DNA of 62,065 bases, taken from contig CAYQVW010000010.1 of assembly GCA_964421245.1 (NCBI GenBank), positions 1 through 62,065 on the forward strand, given 5' to 3'. A program made the translations under genes and the position numbers. Under the pieces are notes generated by a model. That model searched no databases. It saw nothing but the letters and a program-made list of their open reading frames with translations, and was not told where the DNA came from. The stretch comes from CAYQVW01 sp964421245. GTDB taxonomy: Bacteria; Margulisbacteria; WOR-1; XYC2-FULL-46-14. Positions 15,403-24,462 of the stretch are shown here, piece after piece; the first letter of the stretch is position 1, and each line of letters starts with the position of its first letter.

Positions 15403-17070
15403 TCAGGTAAAGTTGTTAATCTCGAGAATCTTCTTTGAAATATTGTGGGCGTGGTCACCTGCACGCTCTAGATTGCTTAAAACATCGAGGAAGACTACTC
15501 CAGCCGTCGGATCACAAGCAGACCTACCTAAGCGCTTAATATGATTATCTCTATATTGTTGTTCAGTCGCATCAACCTTCCCCTCAACTTCCAATGCCTT
15601 TTGCGCAATCAGCCTATCCCATTTCTCAAACGCTTCAATTGTTAAAGACAAAGAATGCCTTACATGGCGACTTAGATCCCTAATTTCTTTATAAGCCACT
15701 TCAGAAAACTTAACAGTTTCCTCCTCTTTAAGTACCATTAAATCCATAATGTTTTCAGAAATATCACCAACTCTCTCAACATCATGAATAAGATGAAGAA
15801 GACCAGCGGTTGTACGTGATTGTTCTTCCGTAATTGATTCTTGATCAATTTTTACAAGGAATTCTGATATCTCTTTTTCTAACAAATTAACAACCTCTTC
15901 CCTTCTCTTAATTTTTTCAAAGATTTTTAGACGTTCTTTTCTATTTTCAGCAAATATGGACTGAACAGAAAAATTAAGTTGCTCTTCAGCATAACGAGAC
16001 ATTCTTACAATCTCTTTTTTAGCCTGACCAATTGCAATCTCTGGAGCTATTAACATACGATTATCCAAATACCTAGTACCATGTTCAATTACCTCTACCT
16101 CCCCCCTCACTAACCTTGTCACAACAAATGCCAAGAGTCCGGCCAAGGGGATAAAGATAACAACATTAATAATATTAAAAATAGAGTGTGAATTGGCAAG
16201 ATGCCTCTCAATATTCTCTCCTGCCCAAACATTGCCCGGAGTAATCATATTAATAAAATAAAGAAAGATCGGTTTTCCTTGAATCTTCACATTCAACAAT
16301 ATCAACATATAGCCCGCACCAAAAAGATTAAACAGAGTGTGCGCCCAAGCAGTACGTTTTGCAGTAATATTGGCATTTAATGCAGCTAATTGAGCAGTAA
16401 TAGTTGTTCCAATATTATCTCCCAAGATAATTGCATAAGCAGTTACAAAATCAAGCAATCCAACACCAGCTAATGTCAAAGTAATACCTATTGAGGCACT
16501 ACTGCTTTGAACAACTATGGTTAAAAGAATACCGGTTAAAACTGCCAACAAAGGATTTCTTGAAAAAGTGACAAAGAGCTGTCTAAAGCTAGGATCATGT
16601 TTTAGAGGAGCAAAGACCGAAGTCATTACAGCTAAACCAAAAAATAGCAGACCAAATCCTAAAATTACTTGCCCGGTATACTTAATACTTTTCTTATGGA
16701 AGAAAAAATGTAGCAAAACCCCCAATCCAATAGCAGGCAGAGCATATTTATGAATCTTAAATGCTATAATTTGTGCCGTAATAGTTGTTCCAATGTTTGC
16801 CCCAAGAACAATCCCGATAGCCTGCTTTAAGTTCATCAATCCGGCCTGAACAAAACCAATCAACATTACAGTAGTTGCCGAACTACTCTGAACAATAGCA
16901 GTAACCCCCGCTCCAACCGCCACCCCAGCCACAGTTGTCTTAGTTAACATCTCAAGAATTCGACGCAGCCCCTTACCAGCAATCTTTTGTAATCCTTCAG
17001 ACATAACCTTCATTCCAAAGATAAAGATTCCGAGTCCACCAACTATTCCAAACAAAACATTGTTTGTCAT
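15403..17070 (-). CDS. nptA: Na+/phosphate cotransporter with PhoU-like domain (copy 1)
   Basis: The 555-aa inner-membrane transporter has two inverted Na_Pi_cotrans repeats, each marked by a QSSSAT-type motif (about residues 61-67 and 187-193). From about residue 340 a PhoU-like helical domain follows, usually tied to control of uptake. An AGGAGAAAA Shine-Dalgarno precedes the ATG. A close paralogue lies on the other side of phoRB; the final residues (ERAGDHAHNISKKILEINNF) are almost identical, indicating recent duplication or gene conversion. Confidence 0.92.
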   Translation of the reverse strand: MTNNVLFGIVGGLGIFIFGMKVMSEGLQKIAGKGLRRILEMLTKTTVAGVAVGAGVTAIVQSSSATTVMLIGFVQAGLMNLKQAIGIVLGANIGTTITAQIIAFKIHKYALPAIGLGVLLHFFFHKKSIKYTGQVILGFGLLFFGLAVMTSVFAPLKHDPSFRQLFVTFSRNPLLAVLTGILLTIVVQSSSASIGITLTLAGVGLLDFVTAYAIILGDNIGTTITAQLAALNANITAKRTAWAHTLFNLFGAGYMLILLNVKIQGKPIFLYFINMITPGNVWAGENIERHLANSHSIFNIINVVIFIPLAGLLAFVVTRLVRGEVEVIEHGTRYLDNRMLIAPEIAIGQAKKEIVRMSRYAEEQLNFSVQSIFAENRKERLKIFEKIKRREEVVNLLEKEISEFLVKIDQESITEEQSRTTAGLLHLIHDVERVGDISENIMDLMVLKEEETVKFSEVAYKEIRDLSRHVRHSLSLTIEAFEKWDRLIAQKALEVEGKVDATEQQYRDNHIKRLGRSACDPTAGVVFLDVLSNLERAGDHAHNISKKILEINNFT

Positions 17071-17148
17071 ATATTTTCTCCTCTAGGAGTAGTATAAGAA
17101 AATAAGATTACATTTTTATGAAGAAATTGTTACAAAATTGTAAATTTT

Positions 17149-18582
17149 TTAAAGAGGGAAAATTAGAGTAAATTTTGATCCCTGGTCAATTTCACTTTCT
17201 ACCAAAACTGAGCCTAAGTGTATATTCATAATATGTTTTACAATAGAAAGACCAAGTCCGGTCCCTCCAACCTTCTTAACCTGAAAAAACCTTTCAAAAA
17301 TACGTGGGAGATCAGCTTTTGCAATACCAACTCCACTGTCTTTAACTATTACCTCAGCCCTGTCTTCAAACCTCACACAGACCACCTCCACGCTCCCACC
17401 TCGATCAGTATAATTAATCGCATTATCTAACAAATTGAGCACCGCTCGATAAATTTGGTCGGCTATTCCCTGAACATAAATACTTTCGTACTCAAAATCC
17501 TTACTCAGCTCCACTCCTTTTTTTCGGGCTTTATCCGATATTGTATCAACAGCCTGATTAATAACTATCGGAAGATCAACCTTCTCAAAACCCCTTATTT
17601 CTTTTTTTGATTCTAAACGATAAATCTCTAAAATATCCTCAATCAGCCTAGATAGATTCAAAGCATGTTTTTCGATTTTTTGCAAAAACTCTAAATTATG
17701 CTCTTTATCATCTATTGCACCAGAGAGAAGCGTCTCAACATAATTGCGAATAGCCGTAAGTGGTGTTTTTAGCTCATGTGAAACATTAGCGACAAATTCT
17801 GAACGATATTTTTCAATCTTTTTTAGTTCAGATGTCTCTTTAGATAATTTTTCAAATGTTTTTTCCAAACGCTCCCCCATCTTTTCCACCGTCTCCTCAA
17901 GCTCGCCAATTTCAAATTTTGAGCGAGATTTAAATCTCTGCAAAAAGTTTCCTTCAGCAATCCTCTTTGCGGCCTCAGCTAAGTTTGCGATCGGGTTACT
18001 AAATACCCTAGAAAGAATTAAACTGAATATTATTGCCAAAACTATAGCCATAATCAGCGCAGCTATAATCGCCCTTTCAATGTCAGAAACAATTTTTTCA
18101 GCATAAGTTAAAGGAACAGAAAATCTAAGATAACCAAGGTTACGATCAAGCTTAACAGCCACATAAATAAAGTCTTTTTTAACCGTACTACTATAACGTA
18201 CAGATTGACCAAGCTTAATTTCTGGCCGGGACAAATGATTATCCAAATCCTTCAATTTAGCATATGGAGTAGCTGAATCAGCCAAAACCCTCCCTTTTCT
18301 ATCAATAACTGTAATTCGACTTCCAGATTGACTTGCAATTTTTTTTGTCTTTTCTTGAAGCTTTTTTAAAGAAACCCCTCTATTAAGGAGTGAAGAAATT
18401 TGATCTTTTGACAACTCTATCTGTCTATCAAGACCCTGACTTATCTGATCAACTGCCGAAGATTTAATTCTTGGAATAGAAAGAGAGGTAAAAACAACTA
18501 GAACTAAAATAACAACAAAAACAAATGCGGCAAAAAGCGCCGACCGCAAGGTCTTAAATATCAAACTTATACCCCACCCCAT
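17149..18582 (-). CDS. phoR: PhoR-type sensor histidine kinase
   Basis: The 477-aa membrane kinase has TM1 at about 13-35, an extracytoplasmic domain to about 165, TM2 at about 168-190, HAMP, HisKA with phospho-acceptor FVANVSHELKTPLTA, and HATPase_c with N-box and GTGLGLSIVKHI. It overlaps phoB by 29 bases, so the two are coupled. Neighbouring Na+/Pi transporters on both sides point to phosphate as the signal. The periplasmic domain makes it longer than minimal PhoR. Confidence 0.88.
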   Translation of the reverse strand: MGWGISLIFKTLRSALFAAFVFVVILVLVVFTSLSIPRIKSSAVDQISQGLDRQIELSKDQISSLLNRGVSLKKLQEKTKKIASQSGSRITVIDRKGRVLADSATPYAKLKDLDNHLSRPEIKLGQSVRYSSTVKKDFIYVAVKLDRNLGYLRFSVPLTYAEKIVSDIERAIIAALIMAIVLAIIFSLILSRVFSNPIANLAEAAKRIAEGNFLQRFKSRSKFEIGELEETVEKMGERLEKTFEKLSKETSELKKIEKYRSEFVANVSHELKTPLTAIRNYVETLLSGAIDDKEHNLEFLQKIEKHALNLSRLIEDILEIYRLESKKEIRGFEKVDLPIVINQAVDTISDKARKKGVELSKDFEYESIYVQGIADQIYRAVLNLLDNAINYTDRGGSVEVVCVRFEDRAEVIVKDSGVGIAKADLPRIFERFFQVKKVGGTGLGLSIVKHIMNIHLGSVLVESEIDQGSKFTLIFPL

Positions 18583-19216
18583 GTAGGGTTTTAATATATT
18601 TCCCTGCCTTTTTTAATTTTTCCCTAAGCCTAGTCACATGCACATCTACGGTTCGAGTTTCTATTGCAACTTCAATCCCCCAAACCTGATCAAGTAATCT
18701 TTCACGATTTATGGGCTTCCCTTTATTTTCAACTAAATACCTTAATAACTCAAACTCTTTTGCTGTAAGCTCTATTTCTTTCTTTGAAACTAAAACCAAA
18801 TGCCTCTCAATATCTATTTCTAAATCAGGAAACTTCATCGAACCTTCTTCTCTCCCTTTATACCTTTTTAGAATAGTTTTTATCCGTGCAATTAATTCCC
18901 TAATACCAAAAGGCTTTGTTATATAATCATCTGCCCCAAGCTCTAAACCCACCACCTTATCAACCTCTTCCCCTCTTGCTGTAAGCATAATAATTGGTAT
19001 GTTTGAACTTTTTTTAACCTCTCGACAAACATCAAGTCCACTAATACCGGGAAGCATTAGATCGAGGATAATAAGATCGGGTTTTTTATTCTTTACTAAT
19101 TTAAGTCCGATTTCCCCATCATAGGCTTTGCTAACTTTATAACTTTCTTTCTTGAGGTTGTATGAAACAGCTTCAACTATATCTTTTTCATCATCTATAA
19201 TCAGTATATGAGGCAT
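18554..19216 (-). CDS. phoB: PhoB-type response regulator
   Basis: An OmpR/PhoB-family regulator of 220 aa: receiver domain 1-118 with phospho-acceptor D52 (LIILDLMLPG) and switch Lys in ITKPFG, then a winged-helix DNA-binding domain (about 128-220) ending GVGYKFDI. A TATAAT lies eight bases before the ATG, so any leader is one or two bases long. It precedes phoR and is flanked by two nptA-type genes, which are its likely targets. I could not identify a Pho box. Confidence 0.9.
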   Translation of the reverse strand: MPHILIIDDEKDIVEAVSYNLKKESYKVSKAYDGEIGLKLVKNKKPDLIILDLMLPGISGLDVCREVKKSSNIPIIMLTARGEEVDKVVGLELGADDYITKPFGIRELIARIKTILKRYKGREEGSMKFPDLEIDIERHLVLVSKKEIELTAKEFELLRYLVENKGKPINRERLLDQVWGIEVAIETRTVDVHVTRLREKLKKAGKYIKTLHGVGYKFDI

Positions 19217-19230
19217 ATACTGATATTATA

Positions 19231-20898
19231 CTATGCGAAGTTGTTAATCTCGAGGATCTTCTTTGAAATGTTGTGGGCATGGTCACCTGTTCGTTCAAGA
19301 TTACTTAAAACATCGAGGAAGACTACTCCAGCAGTCGGATCACAAGCAGATTTACCTAAGCGCTTAATATGATTATCACGATACTGTTGTTCGGTCGCAT
19401 CAACCTTCCCCTCAACTTCCAACGCCTTTTGCGCAATCAGCCTATCCCATTTCTCAAACGCCTCAATAGTTAAAGATAATGCATGTCTTACATATTCACT
19501 TAAGGTTCTAATCTCCTGATTTGCAATTTCAGAGAATTTAATATTTTCCTCTTCTTTTAAAACCATTAAATCCATTATGTTTTCAGCAATGTCACCAATA
19601 CGTTCAACATCATGAATTAAGTGAAGTAGTCCGGCTGTAGTACGAGACTGATCTTCGGTAATTGACTGCTGGTCAATCTTTACCAAGAAGGTTGAGATCT
19701 CTCTTTCTAAAAGATTAACAACCTCTTCCCTTCTGCGAATTTTTTCAAACAACTTTTCTCTGTCACGATGTTTTTCTGTATAAATTGACTGGATTGAAAA
19801 ATTCAATTGCTCTTCGGCATAACGAAGCATCCTGACAATCTCTTTTTTAGACTGTCCAATTGCAATTTCCGGAGTTATGATCATACGTTCATCTAAAAAT
19901 CTGGTACCATGCTCAATCACTTCAACCTCTCCCCTAACCATCCTGGTAACGATAAAGGCAATCGCTCCGGTTAATGGGATCAAGAGTAAACAATTAAAAA
20001 TATTAAAGAATAAATGAGTATTAGCAACGTGACGTTCCATATTCTCGCCAATCCAAACATTTCCAGGGGTTACCAAATCAACAAAATACAGAAAGATCGG
20101 CTTACCGTTAATCCTTACATACAATAAGGGGATCATGTAGGCAGCACCAATAACCTTTATCATTGTGTGCGCCCAGGCAGTCCGTTTTGCCGTGATATTG
20201 GCATTTAACGCAGCCAACTGAGCAGTAATTGTTGTTCCTATATTATCCCCTAAAATTACTGCAAAAGCTGTTGTAAAATCTAAAAGTCCCACTCCAGCCA
20301 ATGTCATCGTGATACCAACGGTAGCCGAACTACTCTGCACAACCATCGTCAAAATCATACCGGTCAATAAAGCTAAAAATGGATTTTGACTAAATCTTAC
20401 AAACAGACCTTGAAAAGTAGGATCGGTTTTTAGGGGAGCAAAAACCGAAGTCATTACAGACAAACCAAAGAAAAGCAATCCAAAACCCAAAATAACCTGC
20501 CCCATATATTTAACATTCTTTCTAGGAATAAAGAAGTGCATAAATACACCCAAGCCAATCGCGGGAAGCGCATATTTATGGATCTTAAAAGCAATGATTT
20601 GGGCAGTAATTGTTGTTCCAATATCCGCACCATAAATAACACCAATAGACTGCTTCAAGGTCATCAATCCGGCTTGAACAAAACCGATCAACATAACGGT
20701 TGTTGCCGAACTGCTTTGTATAATAGAAGTTACCCCTGCACCAACTAACAATCCGCCAATGGTAGTTTTGGTTAATAATCCGAGTATTCGTCGGAGGCTT
20801 TTTCCAGCAATTTTCTGAAGCCCCTCTGACATGATTTTCATGCCAAAGAGGAATAATCCGAGGCCGCCAGTAATTCCAAAAATTATGTTATTTGTCAT
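19231..20898 (-). CDS. nptA: Na+/phosphate cotransporter with PhoU-like domain (copy 2)
   Basis: Same architecture as the copy at 15403-17070: two QSSSATT-containing repeats then a PhoU-like tail. I start at MTNNIIFGITGG, which aligns with MTNNVLFGIVGG of the paralogue; the ten extra upstream codons have no counterpart. The gene is the first of a run reading nptA-phoB-phoR-nptA. Having two paralogues bracket their presumed two-component regulator suggests duplication around phoBR, possibly with different affinity or regulation. Confidence 0.92.
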   Translation of the reverse strand: MTNNIIFGITGGLGLFLFGMKIMSEGLQKIAGKSLRRILGLLTKTTIGGLLVGAGVTSIIQSSSATTVMLIGFVQAGLMTLKQSIGVIYGADIGTTITAQIIAFKIHKYALPAIGLGVFMHFFIPRKNVKYMGQVILGFGLLFFGLSVMTSVFAPLKTDPTFQGLFVRFSQNPFLALLTGMILTMVVQSSSATVGITMTLAGVGLLDFTTAFAVILGDNIGTTITAQLAALNANITAKRTAWAHTMIKVIGAAYMIPLLYVRINGKPIFLYFVDLVTPGNVWIGENMERHVANTHLFFNIFNCLLLIPLTGAIAFIVTRMVRGEVEVIEHGTRFLDERMIITPEIAIGQSKKEIVRMLRYAEEQLNFSIQSIYTEKHRDREKLFEKIRRREEVVNLLEREISTFLVKIDQQSITEDQSRTTAGLLHLIHDVERIGDIAENIMDLMVLKEEENIKFSEIANQEIRTLSEYVRHALSLTIEAFEKWDRLIAQKALEVEGKVDATEQQYRDNHIKRLGKSACDPTAGVVFLDVLSNLERTGDHAHNISKKILEINNFA

Positions 20899-20953
20899 AT
20901 CAAACAGATTGTATTCTAACGTGAACACTTAAGATTTGCAAGGGGCAATAACC

Positions 20954-20982
20954 TTGCTTATCAAAGCCAATTCTGTTAAAAT
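20954..20982 (+). promoter_or_regulatory. Leaderless promoter of the small gene at 20990
   Basis: TTGCTT (20954-20959), a 17-base spacer and TAAAAT (20977-20982). The predicted start coincides with the ATG at 20990. There is no Shine-Dalgarno. Confidence 0.5.
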
Positions 20983-20989
20983 TCTTTCA

Positions 20990-21205
20990 ATGTCTAAGAT
21001 AAATAAAGGAAGGTCCGCATCGTCTAGAGTTGGCGGATTCATCCGTGGCGTTGCAGAAAATATTCCACTTGGTATCCCTCCAGTACTTCGACGTTTTTGG
21101 AGATTCACCAGAGATAATAGTAAACAATTTGCAAAACATCTAAATGATCCGGAAAAAAGTGATAAAGAACTAACTAAAGCGGTCGTTAAAAAATTTAAGA
21201 GCTAA
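20990..21205 (+). CDS. Small basic hypothetical protein, 71 aa
   Basis: I recognise no family. The protein begins MSKINKGRSASSRVGG and is rich in Lys/Arg with no membrane segment. An upstream in-frame ATG at 20936 exists, but the promoter (TTGCTT-17-TAAAAT) places transcription initiation at the 20990 ATG, and the extra 18 residues look non-coding. Its stop is three bases before the sigma factor start, so it heads a two-gene unit. A role as sigma modulator is possible but has no sequence support. Confidence 0.55.
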   Translation: MSKINKGRSASSRVGGFIRGVAENIPLGIPPVLRRFWRFTRDNSKQFAKHLNDPEKSDKELTKAVVKKFKS

Positions 21206-21208
21206 ACT

Positions 21209-21805
21209 ATGGTAAGCAGACGTGAAATAGAAGATCGAATAATTGGCATCTTAAGAAACCAATTTCTAAGACATACCGATGAAGTTTTAGAAAAATATCA
21301 AAACAAAATCAATACCCTGGTTCGTTGGTATGTTGGCAAACTCCCCTCTCATATTAAAAAAGGTGAAGCAGACGATATAGCATCTGAGGCCAAGATTGCC
21401 TTTATTGACGCCTTAAAAAACTGGGATCCACGTAAGGGAGAATTATGGACCTTTGTGAGTGTCCGTCTTAAGGGGGCAATGCAAGATTATCTTAGAAAAC
21501 GTGGTGGAGATCCAGTAGCTGGAATGCAAGAGTGGATATCATCCGCTGCTCATTTATACTTAGCATTCAATAAACAAATTATTTATAAAGAAAAGATTGA
21601 CGATCAACTACATGTTGAATTTGCAATGAAAGATTTGGACGACAAAGAAAAAGCAGTAATTAACGGATACTATAAAAGAGACAAGACCTTTAAAGAAATT
21701 GGTAAAGAGATCGGATTATCCGAATCTCAAGTCAGCCGTATCTGTAAAGAAGCTACTAAAAAAATGCGCCGCGATTTAAAGAAAGAAAAGGCTGAAGAAG
21801 AATAA
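21209..21805 (+). CDS. Sigma-70 family factor (FliA/SigB/WhiG-like)
   Basis: The 198-aa protein has region 2 (about 45-100, with GELWTFVSVRLKGAMQDYLRKRGGD, similar to the FliA-type AxxRIRGAMxDxLR segment) and region 4 HTH (about 140-190, TFKEIGKEIGLSESQVSRICKEA). Region 3 is short or absent, making it compact. The motif class is that of flagellar, sporulation or stress sigma factors, but no flagellar genes are nearby, so the regulon is unknown. It is translated three bases after the small leaderless gene. Confidence 0.85.
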   Translation: MVSRREIEDRIIGILRNQFLRHTDEVLEKYQNKINTLVRWYVGKLPSHIKKGEADDIASEAKIAFIDALKNWDPRKGELWTFVSVRLKGAMQDYLRKRGGDPVAGMQEWISSAAHLYLAFNKQIIYKEKIDDQLHVEFAMKDLDDKEKAVINGYYKRDKTFKEIGKEIGLSESQVSRICKEATKKMRRDLKKEKAEEE

Positions 21806-21808
21806 AAA

Positions 21809-21881
21809 TGGGCGCGGCAGGGATCGAACCTGCGACCTCTTCGATGTCAACGAAGCGTTCATACCACTGAACTACACGCCC
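21809..21881 (-). tRNA. tRNA-Val (GAC)
   Basis: The minus strand folds into a full cloverleaf: acceptor GGGCGTG/CGCGCCC (one G-U), T-arm GCAGG-TTCGATC-CCTGC, and anticodon loop TTGACAT giving GAC. CCA is not encoded. It starts three bases after the convergent sigma-factor stop. Confidence 0.93.
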
Positions 21882-21891
21882 ATTTTTAATA

Positions 21892-21963
21892 AGCGGGCGA
21901 TGGGATTCGAACCCACGACATTCTGCTTGGGAAGCAGACATTCTACCCCTGAATTACACCCGC
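21892..21963 (-). tRNA. tRNA-Gly (CCC)
   Basis: Cloverleaf on the minus strand with acceptor GCGGGTG/CGCCCGC, T-loop TTCGAAT and anticodon stem TCTGC/GCAGA around loop TTCCCAA, giving CCC. CCA is not encoded. It lies ten bases upstream of tRNA-Val and is likely co-transcribed. Confidence 0.93.
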
Positions 21964-21982
21964 CTACGCACTAAAGTTAATT

Positions 21983-23074
21983 TTACCGTGAATATAGTTC
22001 TGCTGCAACCAAAGCAGTAATTGGAATACAAAGAACTAAACCGATACTGCCAGCCAAAGCTCGAACAACCTCAACTGCAATCATTTCCATATTAATTATT
22101 TTTGAGAAAGACATATTGTTTGCAACCAATAAAAGCAAGAGAGGTAAGGCTGAACCGGTATAAGCCAAAATCAAAGTATTGGACATTGTCCCCATAACAT
22201 CTCGTCCAACACTCATCCCTGACTCAAAAAGATTTTTAAAATTAGCTTCTGGATGGACCTTTCTCACTTCATCAATTGCAGAGGCAATAGACATCCCCAC
22301 ATCCATAATTGCACCTAAGGCACCTATTAAGATTCCAGCAAAGAGAAGTCCCTGGAAATCTATTTTCAATTCCATTGAAAATAGTAAAATTCGAGCCTCT
22401 TCAGAACTTAAACCGGTAAGATGAATCATATTTCCAATAACAAAAGCAATTAAGCCAGCAATAGCAACTCCTGAAACTGTACCAATCGCGGCACTCAGGC
22501 TTTTAATTGTCTTTCTACCTACAATCCTAAAAACAACCATAGAAACAATTGCAGAGACTAAAACAGCAACAAGAAGCGGATTCCATCCCAATAAAGTTAG
22601 AGGAAATAATATAAAAAATATTAGAGCAATAGTAATTACCAAACTTATAAGCGCCCTAACCCCCTTCATCCCACCAATAACAATTAAAAACAATGCATAG
22701 AAAAAAACGAGCCAATAAATCACTGTGTCTCTGGCATAGTCCGCAACATAAAACATGATTGAGCCATCAGGGCTTTCTGCAACTGTCGGGTTTTCGTCTA
22801 CATATAATATAATCCTATCCCCTACCAAAAGGTCCATTCTTCCACCCATCGTACTTCCAGAAATATTACTGTGCTCTATTGAGTAGAGTTGTCCCTTAAA
22901 TTTACCATTGAGAATTCTAACCCCAACCTGCTGAATCCCCTCCACATTAACCGACGAGATGCTTATAACTTTTGCTTTGGCATACTGGGGTTGGCCTATT
23001 TCCTCGGCTAATGAAATAGAAGCTAAGATGGTTATGAGCAGAAAAATTAATACCAGTAATCTTTTAATCTTCAC
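21983..23074 (-). CDS. YibE/YibF-like membrane protein
   Basis: The 363-aa protein has an N-terminal signal-like segment, a soluble beta domain (about 25-125) and at least seven hydrophobic helices, matching the YibE/F family of uncharacterised inner-membrane proteins. Motifs such as GMKGVRALISL and GALGAIMDVGMSIASA are typical. The start codon is GTG; TATAAT lies eight bases upstream, so the leader is minimal. It sits alone between tRNAs and the MITE-like element. Function of the family is unknown. Confidence 0.85.
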   Translation of the reverse strand: MKIKRLLVLIFLLITILASISLAEEIGQPQYAKAKVISISSVNVEGIQQVGVRILNGKFKGQLYSIEHSNISGSTMGGRMDLLVGDRIILYVDENPTVAESPDGSIMFYVADYARDTVIYWLVFFYALFLIVIGGMKGVRALISLVITIALIFFILFPLTLLGWNPLLVAVLVSAIVSMVVFRIVGRKTIKSLSAAIGTVSGVAIAGLIAFVIGNMIHLTGLSSEEARILLFSMELKIDFQGLLFAGILIGALGAIMDVGMSIASAIDEVRKVHPEANFKNLFESGMSVGRDVMGTMSNTLILAYTGSALPLLLLLVANNMSFSKIINMEMIAVEVVRALAGSIGLVLCIPITALVAAELYSR

Positions 23075-23117
23075 TGTATTTGATTATACTCTGCTCTGTT
23101 TAGGAGAACAAGCTTCG

Positions 23118-23476
23118 TATAAGAAATATTATTAGTTATTCTACTTACCCCGGCATATTTTCTTTTTGTTGCGTCAAAAAGAAAATATGCAAAAAGAAAA
23201 AGACGCTTTAAACGCAAGCAAACACCGCCGCCCATCCCTGACCCCACCACAACCCCACCTGTTTCGGCCATGCCTCAACAGACCCCAACCCCTCCCTTAA
23301 TGCTTGCGAAATGAGCGGGTTTTAAAAATATAAATGTAAGTAAATTGTGATCTTCAAGGGGTGGATTTCAAAAAAAAAGGGGGGGGCATTTGAAGACACT
23401 TGATTTTTTTGGTACTTTTTGTATCAAGACAAAAAGTACATAAAAGAGAAGGAAAATTGACATAATATTTCTTATA
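23118..23476. mobile_element. MITE-like element with 15-bp terminal inverted repeats
   Basis: TATAAGAAATATTAT at 23118-23132 is exactly inverted at 23462-23476. Both ends begin with TA, as expected for a TA-target (IS630/Tc1-like) element. Inside are a hairpin with 16-base arms and a 6-base loop (23153-23190), a second with 11-base arms and a 6-base loop (23412-23439), and an 8-base inverted repeat CGCAAGCA/TGCTTGCG (23213-23220, 23301-23308). The centre is C-rich, unlike the surroundings. No coding capacity. This accounts for the whole 408-base gap. Confidence 0.65.
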
Positions 23477-23482
23477 AGACTA

Positions 23483-23770
23483 TTAATTTTTCCTCGAAAG
23501 TTTAGAAAATAAAAAAGAACCACCAAGTATCAATAATATCCCAGATATTCCAGCTAAAACTGTGGAAAAAGTTTTATTCCTAATCCCCGGAAATAAATAA
23601 TCCGGTACCGGAGCATCGATAATATTTTCCTCAGCCTTGTCAGCAAATCCTTGGCTCTCGGCCACTTTTTCCAGCCCATCAGGACTAGATGAGGCAAAAA
23701 AAGCTGCAAGCACTACAATAGCAACAGCAACACCAATAGCCAGAAAAATAATATTAAGTTTTGTTTTCAT
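23483..23770 (-). CDS. PDGLE-domain protein (CbiN-like cobalt transport component)
   Basis: The 95-aa protein has TM helices at about 7-26 and 66-88 with a short external loop starting SSPDGLEKVAE, the hallmark PDGLE motif. Such proteins accompany or fuse to CbiM and serve as the CbiN-like subunit of ECF cobalt/nickel importers. It overlaps cbiM by 17 bases. The expected cbiQ and cbiO do not follow; a MITE-like element begins six bases after the stop. Confidence 0.85.
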   Translation of the reverse strand: MKTKLNIIFLAIGVAVAIVVLAAFFASSSPDGLEKVAESQGFADKAEENIIDAPVPDYLFPGIRNKTFSTVLAGISGILLILGGSFLFSKLSRKN

Positions 23771-24452
23771 CTTTGAAGAAATATTTATTAATAATTTGAA
23801 TTAAACCAATAGTAATAAATGCTTCAGCCAATCCAATAACAGCATGTACTCTAAACATTGCAGGAAATACTTCTCCCAATGCATGAGTGCCCGAAAGCGC
23901 AATTTCTAAAGCACAAAAAGAAGCCGCAGCTACTACTGAAAACCAGGCAGTTAAGCTAATTGCTAAATCATTTGGTACTTTTTTCTTTAGGAAAGAATAG
24001 ATATAGTAGGAAGCAAAAGCTCCGATCAGCATCATGTTAACTAGATTAGCTCCTAAAGCCAAGATTCCACCATCTCCATAAAAAAGAGCCTGAACAATAA
24101 CCACAATTGCAATTGCAATCGATCCAGCAAAAGGACCAAGAATTATTACAGCAAATGCTCCACCTAAAAAGTGACCTGATGTTCCACTGGCAACCGGAAA
24201 GTTAAACATTTGCATTGCGAAGATAATAGAAGCAATCATTCCAATCTTCAAAATAAGATTGGGACCAATCTCATTTAAAACTCGCTTACTTCCCTGACTA
24301 ATTGATCCCCCAACTGCAGCTATAACCTTTTCAGGAACGACTGAGGTTTCCATCTGCCTAACCTTTGCAAAACAATATGCAAAAGCGAGTGCAGCAGCCC
24401 CCATTAAACCAGAACTAACCTTCGGATCTAAAAAACCGCTTGGTATATGCAT
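23754..24452 (-). CDS. cbiM: Energy-coupling factor transporter substrate subunit CbiM
   Basis: CbiM is the membrane substrate-capture subunit for Co2+ (or Ni2+) uptake. The protein begins MHIPSGFLDP, the conserved N-terminal metal-binding segment (Met-His2), and has six or so hydrophobic helices with SGTSGHFLGGAFA. Length of 232 aa is normal. It begins ten bases after the end of tRNA-Cys, leaving no room for a Shine-Dalgarno or cobalamin riboswitch. CbiQ/CbiO must be encoded elsewhere. Confidence 0.9.
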   Translation of the reverse strand: MHIPSGFLDPKVSSGLMGAAALAFAYCFAKVRQMETSVVPEKVIAAVGGSISQGSKRVLNEIGPNLILKIGMIASIIFAMQMFNFPVASGTSGHFLGGAFAVIILGPFAGSIAIAIVVIVQALFYGDGGILALGANLVNMMLIGAFASYYIYSFLKKKVPNDLAISLTAWFSVVAAASFCALEIALSGTHALGEVFPAMFRVHAVIGLAEAFITIGLIQIINKYFFKDENKT

Positions 24453-24462
24453 AACAATTTAA

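Noticed and set aside
23071..23271. A 66-aa ORF near yibE/F
   Set aside because: It spans the MITE-like element's terminal repeat and hairpins, has low-complexity Gly/Val and Lys/Arg runs, and lacks a ribosome site.
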